NCBI GenBank assembly: GCA_001800135.1
Contig: MGUU01000005.1
Location: forward strand, 32,903 to 96,902
Length of the DNA: 64,000 nucleotides
Source of the DNA: Elusimicrobia bacterium RIFCSPLOWO2_02_FULL_39_32
Lineage (GTDB): Bacteria; Elusimicrobiota; Elusimicrobia; 2-02-FULL-39-32
Reading direction: 5' to 3'
Below the pieces are notes generated by a model. It was given only the letters and a program-made list of their open reading frames with translations. It did no database searches and was not told the origin of the DNA. A program made the translations under genes and the position numbers. The first letter of the stretch is position 1. Every line of letters starts with the position of its first letter. Shown piece after piece: positions 1-15,000 of the stretch.

Positions 1-1
1 T

Positions 2-3000
2 TTATATGGGAAGGAAAATTTAACTCATCTTGTGGCAGTGAAAACAGATGATATTTTAAGTAAGCCTATTGAAAAACAGTATGCATTTGGCGCTCCGCAT
101 ACCATACGTTTGGGAGAGGCATGCAGAATAGAAAGAGGGGATGCCTCGGGGTATCCCAACCCTCCGGAAAAACAGGAGATTCACTTACAGCTTAGAATGG
201 TTCAGAAAAGATACGAAGGAATAAAAATAAATTTTCAATTGTATATTGATGCTCTGCCCAATGGGGTTAAAGTTGCGAAAGTTGGAGTTACACAAATTCC
301 TGAACACGAAACCAGACCTGTGTCGGGAAAAAGCTCTTTGCATTTAGCGCTAGAGTACGCGAAAAAAATGATTGGAATCGGAAAAAATTCCGAAGCCGCC
401 TCCACACTTTCAGAACTTCTCTTAGATTTTTCCGGTTATTTGGTTAAGCTTGGAGGGACTGGGGACATGCAAAGAGATTTCGTGCCCAAGTGGGACGAGC
501 GCTTTGGGGTACTAAGCCGCGTTCCCATACCAGATCTTCGCGATATTCTTGAGGAAGCCGGGGCGCTTTTAAAGTCCATTGAAAAAAAACAAAGTTTAAA
601 AAAATTCATTGTTTCCGTTTATGCGCGGCACGTTATGCAGATGATGATGAAAAAGTTAAGCACTGAGGAACTGCAGACCGTAATTGATGCTTACTTTGAT
701 TCCTCTGGACTTTACATGGGGGAATCCATGATGCTGATTTTTGAAGAAATGAGAGCGGACTATTCAGTACGTTTATTTGAAACGTTAGAAAAATCAATGT
801 CAAAAAAATCAGACCGGCCAGACCAATTCGTGTCCCCCCACAGCCATTATCGAGAAAAATATAAGGAGCTGGCAAATCGCTATCCAGAAATCCCCTTCTT
901 TCCTTATCATGTGAACCTTCCGCTCAATTTGAAATGGGAAGATTTTGAATTTAAATTAGCGACTTTCATTCGACTGGGCGGCGGGGTTAGACTGTTGATG
1001 GAAGCTAAGGAAATAAAAGAGTTGGGCGGGGCAATGCCGGATGCTGAAAAGACCAATGAAGAACTGAAACAGGAATTAAAACAGTTGGGGCTTGAATTTT
1101 TGGCAAGAGAATTTATAGACCCCGATGAAGAAAATATGAACTTTTACAATAGTTTTAAAGCAGAAAGGAAAATTTTTGAACCTTTAGAAGAAAAAGGAGA
1201 AATTTCAATTGGGGAAGCGAGGTATGAATGGGCCGCGGAAGGAGGGATTCAATGGAAAGGAGGGCGTTTATCCAGCAGGGTAAGCCAAGAAAGAGAATTT
1301 CTTAAAATTCTAGGATTGCAATATACGGATATTGAGATTGCCGATGCTCTGGCGCGATATGCGGAAACCCTTCAGCAAAAACAAGCAGATTCAAAATCTT
1401 TACCCGGAGATGGTGTCGTGGAAGCCCATATTCTTCAAATAGTGATTGATTATATAAAAGAGCTGGATTTGCACTATCCCAATGAGGAAACTTGGGAGAT
1501 TATTGCTTTTCAGATGCACTCCTATGAATTCTGGCTGAATTATATAAGAGCCATTTATCGGAACAAAAACATGGATATTTCCGAACACGCGCTTTATAAG
1601 ACAGCAGCGCTAGCATTGCTGTATGTTTTAGAAGCAGAACATAAAATAAATACTTTTACGAATGAAATCAAGCTCAATTCACTTGTAGATAGATTTAAGG
1701 GTGGAGATCAATTAGAAGAGGGCAGCGATCCTAGTTCGTTTGTAAAAGCATTTTTGGGCGGAGATGAGCTAAAATCCATCTTCCAGTGGAACCGAAAAGC
1801 GTATCAGGAATTGATGTTGTTATCGCTTCGTAATGACCCAAATTTAAGAACAGTTTATGATCGCTTATTCTCGGCAAAAGCATTTTCCCCAGATAGAAAA
1901 ATTATTTTCAAACAGATTCTGGATAAATTAGAAAGTAACGAAGGTCCAATAGGTGACCAACCCGGGGCCATTGGGATTTGGCCGTTTAAAAATTTGGTTT
2001 TGATTGGATTTGTGGAAGGGGTGATTATCGTTGGGTTTTCACTTTTAACATTGATGGGGTTCATGCCGCACGCCCCTCCTGTATTTTTAGAAAATATAGA
2101 TATCTTTTCTCTTGGTCTCTTTGTTGCCGCACTTCTAGTATGGTATCCCCTCTTAGTCCGCCTCCATTATTATTTTGGTATTCGTCAATTGAACGGAAAA
2201 ATTTTAATTTCTAGGACAATTTTTGAAAAAAGAAAAAATTGGCTTATCTTTAGAATCAAACCATCTGCTGAAGAGCACTTTCATATAGTTGAAGATGAGA
2301 ATGAATACCTAAACAATGCAAAAAAAGCTGCAAGCACAGCGCTCTTTAGTTTAATACCTATACTTATTTTTCCATTCGCCCTACAAAGTTTACCTGGAGT
2401 CAATCCCTATTTTATGACTGCGGTTGGAGCTATCCTTGGTGGAATCTTCCATGCCGCTCGGAACTCCCCTGCGCTGCATAGCGTAAAACTGGATACGGAT
2501 ATAGACCGCATTGTTCAAGAAGAAATCGTCCATATTTTTAATGTAACTGGGGCTCCAGAACTTAAAAAGAAAATCAAACTGGTTATTATGAAAAACGTCT
2601 TTGATCCAATAATTTTATTATTTTTTGCAGATAGGATTCTTTCTGTTAGGATTCCTCCTTACATAGCTCTTTTAGCCATGGCGCTATATTCAGGGTTCCC
2701 TGTAAATCTCGCGCTTCCCCTTGCTCGTATTTTAATCTTTATTGCAGTCATTCAAGGACTATTTGAGACTTTACATTGGATAAAAAATTTTTATGGGACA
2801 ATATCCCCGCTCACAAAGACGATATATATACTTGGCTGGAAAGTAAGGGATGAAAAAGATTTTAGAACTCTGCTCTCCCACGAATTGACCCATTACAGAT
2901 ACCCCGGGAAATTATTAGATCGTGGGACTAGATCCACTGGATATTTGGCATCCTTTTTTGAAACTGTTCGGAAAAGTGAACTGAACACTGCTAATGATGA

Positions 3001-6000
3001 CCCTGAAGATATTAACGAATTAGCAAAAAGGTTTGCAAGAACACATTTAGAAATGTACGGCGCAGCCGCTTTGCCTTTGCCCGGTCTTGCTTCAAGATTC
3101 ATGAAGCTGGCGAAAAAGCGAGCGGGCTTGGTACACAATATCGTTGGAGCGCTAAAGGCGGAGCCAGAATTCAGTTATCTTTATGGTGAGCTTCTAGCTT
3201 ACGCTGCTTTGGAACTATTGGAAGGAGATCACCAAAAAGCATATCAAGTCGGTAACCTGCTGGCTCAGAAAGTAGAATTCGAAGATGCTGTCCGTTTGGT
3301 GGCAGGCAAAAAAATAGCTGACTCTCCAATTGGCTTGAGCGCCTCAGATTATTCTGCACCCAAAACTCTAACTACCACTGAACGAGAATATTTCAACAGC
3401 ATCAGTTTAGAATCGCATTTGTGCGTTCTATTGAGCCGCACGGGTGTGTTTATGGAAAACAATATTTTTAATCCTGGACTAGCGGATCATGCCATCATTG
3501 GCTCGTTTACGGATAAAGAGTTCGGCATTTTTATTCTTAAGACCGAATGGCAAGATGGATCGTCCAAAATCAAAAAAGAAATATTTAATTTTATTGGGAT
3601 ACGTTTGGATACCGGGGAACCCATTTCAACCGCCAAAATTATTAAAGATGGATCGGATTATATTGTGGACAACGCTATTGTGTTGGATGGTTATGACTTT
3701 ATGGAACAAAGAATTGCCGCGATGCTTCAAGCAGGAAGGATCATTGAATGGCGTTCAAGACCCATGGCTCAATTTACCGTTCGGGAAAAAGCGCTGTATG
3801 ATAAACTAACGGAAAATCATACTGTAGAGCGAACCGCAGGCGAAAAATCGGTGATGAAAGTTTCCTTGCTTCCACTGCAACAAATCGTTTTTGCTCTTGC
3901 CCAACCATCTAGACTTTCAAAAATCTTACCGTTGGAAGTGTCTATCGCCAACGATAGCTCTTCAGAAAACTACCCATGGGCACAGGACTATTGCCAAACT
4001 CTGATTGCAAACATTCAAAAAGTGCTTCCCAAGGAGTTTGCTCCTTACTCTGGAGATATACCAAAACTTATCGAAGAAAAACAAACAGGCATGCTGCTAG
4101 GAGAGAGGGATCAATTCGTTCAACTAGTACCCTTATCGCAGAGTGGGGAATCGCAGTTAGGCGCACTCCCATCCATGATCCCTCGGAAAGTAATTATAGA
4201 TGCTTTAGCTGAAGCATTTATGAGTGCGCCATTGTGGGCTCCGCATGGAGTTGAAGAAGGCCTATCTGGAAATGAATCAAATTTATATGGAAGGCTCTTA
4301 ATAGCCCAGATTGAATTACTTCGCAAATTGTTGCCCGACATCACTGATCAGGAAATCATTCAAATAATTGGAGAGGATAATTTCGTGGCATACTTCACGT
4401 TAACTCACCCAGTTAATTGGGATACATATTCTGAGGATATTTTACCTCCCCAACCCGGGGCCATGGGGATTTGGAAAACGTGGTTTGGAATAAAAAATAT
4501 TGCGGTGATCAATCTGCTTGAAAGTTTTTTGTTCGGAGGCATTTTCTTCTGGCGGACGGAGAGTGTTTATGAATCCATGATGAAAATGATGGAAAATTAT
4601 TTAAGTCAGCCGGATTACTATACAACTACGGTTGTTTGGTCATCGGTGATTTCTGCCTTGAGCGTTCTCCCCATTGCTCTTCTTATTCTATTTTTAGGAC
4701 ATTTCTTCTCTGGAATTGTTCAAGAAAACGGCATGTTGTTGCGATGGAAAAAGTTGGGCGGGAATGTAGAACTAAAAACCGATTTAAAAATAGCTCTCAA
4801 AGCGTCTGTAAAGGCAACCATTCGAGGCAGTTGGTCCATGATTCTTGTAATACCCATCGCTTTATTCCTTAACATTCTCTCTCCTTTGGGACCTTTGAAA
4901 ATAAAAATGGCGATCGCCTTGGGTTTATTCAATGGCGTTTTCTTGCTATCGCAATTAGGGAAATTTTTTTCGCAGGCATCAATTGTACTGAAAAATATGG
5001 AACACCATTTTGAAAAAATGGATGAAATCCTAACCTCTTACGATGAGGAAAAAAAAGGAGATGGCTTCCCTCACGCTGGATCTCAAGATACCCCTATTCT
5101 TGAGAAACCGAAGGATGCAACACCTATAGTATTGGCAGAAGATGAAGGGAAGATTTCTACCCCATCCGCTGCAGAATCTGCTGCAAAACCGGAATCCGAA
5201 GTTGAGGATTCAGCAGAAACTGTTTCAGAAAAAACAGCGATTCATAAAGCCCTAGAAATGGTGGAGAGTATGATTAACCATGGTCTATACGATTCGGCTT
5301 ATCACTTGCTGACAGAGTTGTTAAACGATATCGCTGCAGTTGTCAAAAGACATCTTGATCTCAATACATTCACAAGGAAGTGGGATGGCAGGTTTGGAAT
5401 GACGAATGGCCCTAAAATTTTATTTAACCAATTGGATGGAGTTACAAGGAAAATAGGAGAGTTCCATGGAAGAATTATACAGGCTAGCAGGTCAGCTCCT
5501 GAACCAATACGCATTAGGATAAACATGATGGATTCTGATAAAGGATATAAAGGATATTTAAGTGCGGAAGAGACATGGAAAAAAATTCTAGAGCTCCGCA
5601 AAGAGAATAAAATTTTGTTTTGTATGACCCTGCTTTCTGAAAAGGATGTGGCGAAACCCATTGAAGATTACAGCGATGCAACTGATTTTGAATCTATAGG
5701 AATGGTGGGGATTGTAAGGGCGATTGATGAGGATATTGCAAGCCATTCATATTTAAGCGTGGATGGCAATGTTCACCCAATGCTGACCCAGCTTCAGCAT
5801 GAGCGTTATACAAAATTTCAAAATAAAGGAATCAGTTCCGAAATGTTTAAACTCAGAGCCGAGTTTCATATTTACGTGGATGAAGTTGAAAAAATTGCAA
5901 AAATAGTTTTGGTTGATCCGGATGATTCAGAATCTAATCTCCCCCCTTCTGGCCCAAAACCTACAAATCAATCTGGTTTTACTTTGCTTGAAGGTGTACT

Positions 6001-9000
6001 AATCGGCTTATCGCTGTTTGGGTTAGGAACCATTGCTTACTCCATTTACCATGGATGGAGTTGGGGCGGGATTATTTTAAGCGCTCTTGCGGTTTTGCCG
6101 GTTGGAGGTATTCTTTTAGGTAAGTTTTATGATTTGTTTATGAAATCACTTGAAGGCGATGCTTTGGAAGGATATTTTTCTGTAATAAAAGGCAAAAAAA
6201 ATACTCTGAATGATAGGGATAGGAAAGGAGAAATTAAATTCCAAAATGTAGGAGCCGACACTTTTTACATTATTGGTTCACGATTATACTACTTAGCCCA
6301 AAACTTCGAAGAGGCGAATCAATCTGGCGGATTCTTTGATGAATTGAAACTTTCTTCGCGAGACCGCGCTATTGTATTGAAACTGTATTATGATGAACAA
6401 GGTTTGCCATTAAGCGATAAAACACGGGTGCATGACATTATGATGGCATTCCAGAATATATGGCGTTCAGGGAACAGAAATTTTAAGGTTCTTTCAGCAG
6501 AAGCTGTAATTCGTTTAATTGCAGAATATGTTCCAGAGATTAAAATTAACGACGCCGAAAAATCAGAGGGCGCCAAAAATACAAAAAAACTTGGGGACGC
6601 TAAAGCTACAAAACCAGGCATTGCTCCTTTTTTAAGATCTGTAACTTCCAGACTATACAGAAAAGGAAATATCGAAATCCAAACAGAAATTGATCCTATT
6701 GAACCATTGCCCCGCCAGTTTGATGATAATCCATTGCGTTCTGATATTCTAGAGGATGATAAGAAAACTGATAGAGACAATGGTCTCGCATCCACCAAAG
6801 ATGAGTGGGCGATAGAAAAATGGGGAGAGGATTCGTGGCAGTATTATCTCTACACAACTGTAGGAGTGAACTTGGAGGTGGTGTATCAACTGCCAGTACT
6901 TTTGGCGGTGTGGTTTAATTTAGATGTGCCTGTGGTAGTGGCAGTAACGGTCGCTTCGGCTTTTGTGTTTAGCGGCGCGCACAAAGGGAGGGGAGTTACA
7001 TATAGGGAATGGTTTGGCTCAGATAAAGGAAAGAAATTATTTTTCTGGGGCTTAGTTCTTGCAGGAGTTTTGGTCACTCCTGCATTTTTATTTTCTGTAG
7101 GGTTGGGAACCGCTGCAACTGGCTTAGGATATTATTGTTTGACTCACACTTCCCACAACGGCGCGATTCTTTTGGCAAGGAGGTATGTAAACAAAAAGTT
7201 AGACATAAGTAATCTGCGTCTGGATAGACTATTCTCTCCTAAATTCCTGCCGCAGGTAGTTGAGCTATTCCAAGATAGAAATTTGCATTGGCTTGAATTG
7301 AGCTGGTTTTTCAGGCTTGCCTTTTGGCTTTCCCAATCTCCCCTTGCCTCGGTTGAGGAAAAAGGTGAACTATCCTTTATTGAAAAACTTAAAAAAGTAA
7401 ATCTTCTTTATAGTATTCCAGAAATGTCAGCTTTATCGAATGTGCCCAAATCTACTCTGGGGAATATTTTATTAAATGGAGCCATCCCGACTCCTAAAAA
7501 TTTAGAAAAGCTTCAGGGTCTTGTAAGTGAGATTGAACAAAAATACGATTTGCGCTTATTGCCCGATCGAAAGACTATGTTCGCAACACTAAAGGCTGTT
7601 GCAGAAAAGAACGGCAGAGACGTTACTGCGCGCGAATCCGGCATCCCTTACAACGCTATTTGGCAAATACTTAACGGTGATTTTCAGATGAGTCCTCGTG
7701 TGTATCGGCAATTTTATGATTTTATGATTGCCAGAGTGAACGATCGCTTTGAAATTCAATTAGAGTCTGATTTGTCCCCTAAATTGAGCGCGGATGCAAT
7801 TCTAGAAAAATTGGGGGTTGATTTAAGCGATCCCATAGACTCAGAAAGTAAACTGAGAAATATGTCTAAAGTATTTGAGAATCTTCTAAAGGATAAAGAA
7901 ACGAATAAACACGCAATTGTAAAGTTGTTATCTATGATTACCAGGGATGGAAAACAATTCTTTCAAGGGTATTCAATAGAATCAATTTTGTCTTTGTCCG
8001 CAGCCAAGTTTATGAGCAAGTTCGAGATTTTGCTTTACCTTTACTCCTATAAAGATAACGGGGATTTTATTTTCAATGGAGGGGCTATTAGCGGAATCTT
8101 GCGCACCACTCGAACTTTAGAGGATATAAAAAATTTTATATTGCTTCTAAATAGAAAAGAAATTCGGAACGGGAATCACATTGCTCAAATTTTAAAAAGC
8201 AGTAAAAGTTTGGTTGATGCAGAACAATTTATTAATTATCTGCAAATTTTAGGTATAAAAAGCAGCGGTGATATTAGCGGGATCATCCATTCCAAAAGGA
8301 AGTTGAGAGAAGTAATCGAATTTATAAACCATCTTCGCGGCATAGGAATCCAATCTCCCCAACACCTTAGTCATATCATTGGGAGCAGTAAGAGCTTAGA
8401 GGATGTTAGCGCATTCATCGCCTACCTTATTGGAATTGAGGTTACCGGAGAGACAACGATCTGCACAATTGTGCGCAGCTCTCTTCGTTTGGACCAGGCG
8501 CAAATGTTAAGAACAAATATTGACAAGATCGGGCTGGATGGAATTCGAAAAAAATATGAAAGAGAAAATCAAGGGCAATTGAATTTTTACAAAGATGTTT
8601 TTGGAGATGGTTTAGATAAGCTGCCTTTGGCAGTCCTTTATTTTTTGTTGCCGGCAGAACTTAAAATGGATAAACGATTTAGGTGGAACAAACTTTCATT
8701 TCCTTATTCGGATGCTCAGGTTCTGGCCACAATTTCCCTGAATGAAGATAGGACAAAAATTTTGGTTGGTTCAAAGGAATATGATCTGCCGCGCTACCAT
8801 GGATATAGCGGAATCCAAGATTTTTTTAAACAGTTAAGGGCAGACCATCTCTTTTCATCCAAAAGAAGCGTTCCTTGGCACTACATCATTCCAATCCCTT
8901 CTGATGTCCGCATCGAGATGGGCTGGTATTATCACCCTCTTATTTTATCAATGGATTCCCATGTTCGCGGAGAAGATCCTGGTTATACGGGTCATGACAT

Positions 9001-12000
9001 TTTAGGCGATGAAGACGATTTAGAAACTAAAATAATTCTTAATCAAATCAAGGAGATTCTTGGGTCAGAGGGTTATGAAAAATTTTTATCATTAACAGAG
9101 AATACAAATCGGTCCACCAACGAAAAATCTGAATACAAAAAAATGCTCAAACAGGTTCAAAAAAGGATGGGATTAGAGAGTGAATCAGGAAGCATAGACC
9201 CTGAACAAGATTTGGATACGGATGATGAGGAAATTGAAGAAACAGAAAATGGGAATACTCCCGCCTCCATTCTTGGAGCAAAGTGGGCGCATCTAGCGGG
9301 TGAGTTAGAATGGGCATTTTCAGTTCCATTCTTAATCATGGGCGCTAAGACCATTCTGCGGTGGGAAGCGGATCGGCTGATTGGTGAAGGAAAAGCAGAT
9401 ACAAGTTTGTTGGATGATCTGGATAAACTAGAACCCATGGGTGCGGTTTCTTGGTTCACTGGAGCATTTGGTTCTATATCTTTAACTGCATGGATGGTCT
9501 ATTCCATGATTTCCGGTGTGTGGTGGGATGGTGGAATAGCAGTTGGAATCTGGCTTTTAGCAAGTGGGATTGTATTTTCGCGAGAACATCCAAAATATAA
9601 AAAAGATGGAAAGAAGCTTAACTATTTTGACAGAGCCATCCTAACAATAGTAGGAGCAATATTCGCCGCAGTAACTGTATCTCCAGCTGTTGTGTTCTCT
9701 ATAGCGATCTCTATTCTTGGAATCCCTTTACTTTTGGCAGTCGTTGCTGGAATATTGTTTATTGAACCTTTCCGAAAACTAGCGCTTACCTATTTTGAGT
9801 TGGGGATCAAGGGAAGCATAAAACTACACAATTTTTATAATAACCGCATCTCACCCAAACTGGGTCTTATCCCTGCTTCGGTTTTACCTACCGGCGATGA
9901 AGACGATACGGATCAAAAGTTCGATCAGTATCTAGCCCAAAATAATCTATCTGAATATAAAGCTCTCAAACAATCCTTTTCATCTGAAATTAAAAAAGCA
10001 TTGTTAGAAGATTCTGCTTTAAAGCCGGTATTCTTGGTGCACGAACCGCCAGCTGAAATTATGAAGATAGAAAAGTATATGGGGCCGATTGAAGTTTTGC
10101 GCGAGAACGCTGTGGCGCAGATCGGAGGCGAGGAAATTCTGCACCGGACAAGCGGCTACTTCGCAGGCAGCGCCGAGGTGGCAAATTTAATGGCAGAAAA
10201 TGGATACGTTATTGTTGCTGGAATGACAGACAAAGGGTATCCCGGGGAAAAAGATATTGCGAATGGTCGGCAATGCTACTTTCCTTCAGAAGATGGAACA
10301 TGGTTGTCTTTGAAAGGAAGCGGGAATTTTAGTCACGAAGATAAACCGTACGAATTTTATCCGGAGCATGGGAGCTATCGAGGGGTTGTTATTGGTAAAG
10401 AGCTGGGTTTTGCAGAAAAAGGAACTGCCGCAGTTGCCAAAGCAGGCGCTGGGAATTTGTTCCCTCTATTGCTTGCTGTAAGGCAACTGTACGCTCTACC
10501 TGATGGCAAAGGGAATCTGGTAAAAATAGATTCTATTGAAGAGATTAAAGCGAACGGAATCACCCCGCGTCTTCTATTCAATCGGTTTATTACGCCGCAC
10601 CGCTTTTCAAAACTTGCTCAGCTGCTTCAAACAGACCCCGGTTTGCATAAACTTAAGGCAAGAATTTCCAGTACACTCGTGAACCTTGGCGAGGAACCTA
10701 TTCGTTCGTCAGAAGAACTTTTGACTAGAGCGATGTATAAACTAGGCAAATTTGAAGCCTTCAAGCAGAATGCCGGATGGTTTAAAAAAACCCTGCACGA
10801 TCAGGATTTTACATTGGCGGGCGAAGAGGCGGACAACGAGGAATTTATTTCCGCAAAGGACTATATTGAGCGTTACTTAGAAGACCCATTTGAGAACGCA
10901 ACTTATATGAGTGAAAACAAAAATCTTTTAGTGGATCATGGATTAAGTTTTTCGGGCTTGCACTCAAAAATTGCCGCTTGCGGATATGCGGCCAAACATT
11001 TAATCAATCTCTATTTTGATGACACCCCAAAAGTGACTTTACCAGAGTTTTTGCTCTCACTGTTTTCTGGATACTTCGATCAGTTGGATGATAAATACCT
11101 TGATTTATGGGTAGAACAATCGAAGATGGGAGAAAATGGGGACTTGTTTAAACTTCTTCAAATGACGGTTTCTGACAGCGTTAAACAAAGTAACAGCGCC
11201 GCTGATTCGAACGAGCTGGTTCAATCTATTTTTGCCTTAGCCATAGAAAAAGTGAGAGAGAAAACCGTCGCAGTCCTAGTTAAACAACTTAAAACGATTG
11301 GGGATAAGGAAAAAAAAGATAAAAAAGAAGAGAAAAAGGAGATCAAAACTCACATAAGCGAAATATTGTTATTTGTTCAAAAACACAGAGAAGAAATAGA
11401 AAAAGACAAAAACTGGGGGCGGGAATGGATATTGGGCAAAATCAAAATTATAGAAGAATTAATACAAAACACTGTATCAAAGTACGATATTGATAATAAG
11501 AGAAAAACTAAAAATGAAATCACCCAACTAAAGATCTTTTGGCAATCAAAATACTGGCTGGCAAATAATGAGGTGACATTGGAAAGAGTTTGTTCTTTAG
11601 ATAGTTTGATGGATCAAATTATTTCTGACTCTCTCAGCGTAGGGAATAAATATAAAGCAGAAAAAACGAATCTGTCAAAAGAGATGGAAGAAAGCCTTGC
11701 TGCCTTGTTTCAAATTGTAAAAGTGGATTTGGCAAACTCTAAAATTAGAGATCCAGCGGTTTTCGGAAGCACAGCAGAAGCTGCTGCCAAAGCTCGTATT
11801 GAAATGTTTTATCGTCTAAATAAAGAGACACGGAAATTTCTCTTATCAGCTTTAGGAAGTCCCTATGTTCTCTTTTTTGGAGGGAAGTCGCAGCTCATTG
11901 CTAAAGTTATTAAAAGCATTGATTTGCTTTATCGGGACATGGGGCGCTTTTCTGCAATGATTAAAGACTGGGTTCTGAATATTGCCTCAAATTTTGAAAC

Positions 12001-15000
12001 ATTAAATGAAGTAGCGTGGGATAGAGATAAGAAGGTGTCGCACGATTTCGATTCCTCCGCCTCTATCACAGATGCGCTGCGTTTATATCAAAATCTGCTT
12101 GACAATAACCCTATCTTATCCTTGCCATTTGTGGGACATGCAATGGCAATAAAAAATGTTGTCAATCCTGATAACCATTTACAGGTTGGTCTCTATGGCG
12201 GCGCAGGGGCAGATATTTCTTCCTTTTTATTGGCAACGAATATAACTCAAGCCTATTTTGTTGAACAATATAAAGTAGATGCTCGTAAATTGCTTCATCT
12301 AATAGATAATCATTGGGAATTTCTCTCATTTCTTTTATCAAAAGATGAGTATGCTCGTCAGAAAAAATTTTATAGTTTTGGAGCGCATATGGATATTCAT
12401 CAAAGTTCAATGGTCGTGGATGGAATAGAAATTGATCTCAATGTGCGGATTGTGCAGGAATTGATTGCAATGAAAATTGATAAAAAAACTATTTTTATAA
12501 GCGAAGAAAATGGGAATACAAAAATCAGTTTTGAATGGAAATATCCGGGAACTCAAGAGACAAAAATCTACAACATTACCTATATTCAAGAAGATATAAA
12601 AACGATTGGACAACAAAAATTTGAAAAGCAAAATCCTTTCTTAGATCGCCTGCTTAAAGAGGGAATTGACCTTTATTACCAGCGCGCTCCCTCAACAATT
12701 CCAAAATTTTACGAACAATTTATGGGGAGGATAGGATCATCTTTAAAACCAGGGGGCTTTGCTATTACGGATGATTTTATGGAGTTGGTTCTGAATAATC
12801 CCACCCAATATTTAGAGTCAGAAGGCTCTATGTTTGGCCCTCCGATTTATTCCTACATGATGCGCTGGTGGGAATCCTTAATCCCTTTTAGTCCAGACAC
12901 TTGGCCTTATGGCTGGTATCTTTCGATCCGACAAAAGATAAGAGTAGCTACAAGCTCTGAAGAGACCTTAGGAGCTGTGATGGTTTGGGCTTGGAAGCTG
13001 ATCTTATTTTTGAGCCAATGGGCGCATTCAAGACTTAATTTTGTCCCGCTTCTTAAAAAAGAAAAATATAGTCTTGCAATGTATCGTAAAACTACAGCCT
13101 GGTGGTTAGAAAATATAATCTCACTTGTTGCTAGCGGATTCTCAACTGGGCTGCCGGTTTATCTTTTAACTGGAGAGCTCCACTTGGCAGCGGCTGCTAC
13201 CTTTAATTTTGTCTGGCCCATCTTTACACTCCTACATTTCCCTAATTTTATCGGCTCTTATGGATCACGAGATCCGCCTTTGCTCTATTTTGCAGCTGCG
13301 GGATTTTTAAGTTTTACAGGACTAGTCTTTGGATTTTCACCCTTTGATATTCAAGGGATAGTTTTCCACCTACTTATCAATTTTTCTCTTCCTTTCATTA
13401 CAGATTTTTCATTAAAAGTCCGATTCAAAAAAGTTTTAGAGGATAATTATGAGATTGGAAAAGTTAGAAAAATAGAACTCATTGGGAAAGGCACATATAC
13501 AACCGCATATCAAGTTATAACTGACCATTCAAAATTTATTCTCCGATTAAATCAAGATAAGAAACCAGCAATTCTCTTTGAAACTCAATTAAGAAATATT
13601 GCTGAACCAAATAGCCAAATTCCAAATTTTATTTTAACTAGAAATAGGAATAGCTCTGTTCAGTTTAGAAAACAAACCTTAACTCTTACCACTTTCCTTG
13701 ATGGGATACGTGTCTCATGGAACGAAATTAATAATAATAGACTAAAAAATGCAGCATTACGATTGGCTGAATTCCACAAAATGTTCAAAGGCGCTATTGA
13801 TTCATTCTCTATTGATCCACGCCGATTTGATTCTATTCCTGTCATTGATCTTGCAAATCTCGATCAAAGAGATCAGAGCGCAGAAAAAAAATTCGAACGA
13901 TTTTATGATTCACTGCCGTCCATTCTGCCAGTTGCAAGCTACTTCCACAATCATTATGAATTCTATATCGCTCAAATCAGGAAACTGAAAGAGAACACTG
14001 CTGGAAAAATTGAACATCTTCCTCAAACAGTTTTTCACGGAGATTTCGCTGCATGCAATTTACTTTTCAAGGGAGATGATGTAAACGCGGTAATAGATTT
14101 TGGCAACTCCAATATAGGCCCTCGAATTCTTGATTTTGCTAATCCCATTGTGCAGCAAGATGGCCAGTTAGATTGGCAGCGCTTTAAAGAATTTATCTCT
14201 GTCTATCAGTCGGTTGCAGAGGAACCATTGACTAGAGAGGAATTGGAACTTCTTCCTGAAATGTTTCGCCGCCAAATCTTACAGCAGATATTGTCTCTAT
14301 CTACTGTTATAAGGAATGGAAAAATTCGTAACTGGATCAATATGAAACGATGTCTGGTAAGCAATACTGAATTGCTCAAAAAATTAGAAACTCTTCCATG
14401 GAATGAGCTAATGGCGGAAATCACAAATTTAAGTCCTACAATTCAGAATATCTCCTCTGCTAGAACCGATAAGGATAAGGCAAAAATTGGCAATCCTTCA
14501 GCCTCCATCCTTGGCGCAAAGTGGGCGAAGGTGGCAGGGATGCTTGAATGGGCGCTTGCTGTGCCAGCGCTGGCGTTAGCTGGAAAAGTAATCATTAAAG
14601 GAATGGCATGGGTTTTGGTGAAGGCGGGGCTGGCGGATGAGGAATTGCTAAAAGATGTGAGGGACGAATCCAAACTAAAACCAATGGATGCGTTTTCTAA
14701 GCTATTAATTATAGCGGGTTCGGTTTCAATGATTTTCTGGTTCGCATCAGCGATGATCTCAGGAATTTGGTGGCACGCGTATGTTTCGATAGGGATATGG
14801 ATGTTCTTTAGCGGGATTGTTTTCTCCAGAGAACATCCAGAAGTTCAAGAAGATGGGAAGGTATTAACCTATTTTGATCGCCTTATTTTGTTTGTTGTAG
14901 GCGCACTCTTAGCAGGAGTTACAGTGACTCCTGCTATTTTTGTTTTGATGGGAAGCCCGATTGCAAATTTGGAGGGTGTGACGCACTTATTGCAGGCGGC

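Noticed and set aside
5302..5661. 119-codon antisense ORF inside giant gene 1
   Set aside because: No recognisable domain and no start signal; the sense frame is continuous and repeats a known module.
6388..6798. 136-codon antisense ORF inside giant gene 1
   Set aside because: Composition is that of a reverse-frame shadow; no promoter or ribosome binding site is seen.
9920..10860. SelO/YdiU pseudokinase assignment for the NGRQ/DGTWL domain
   Set aside because: Only a loose GR…W…KGxG pattern matches; the downstream kinase residues could not be aligned, so it is left as unknown.
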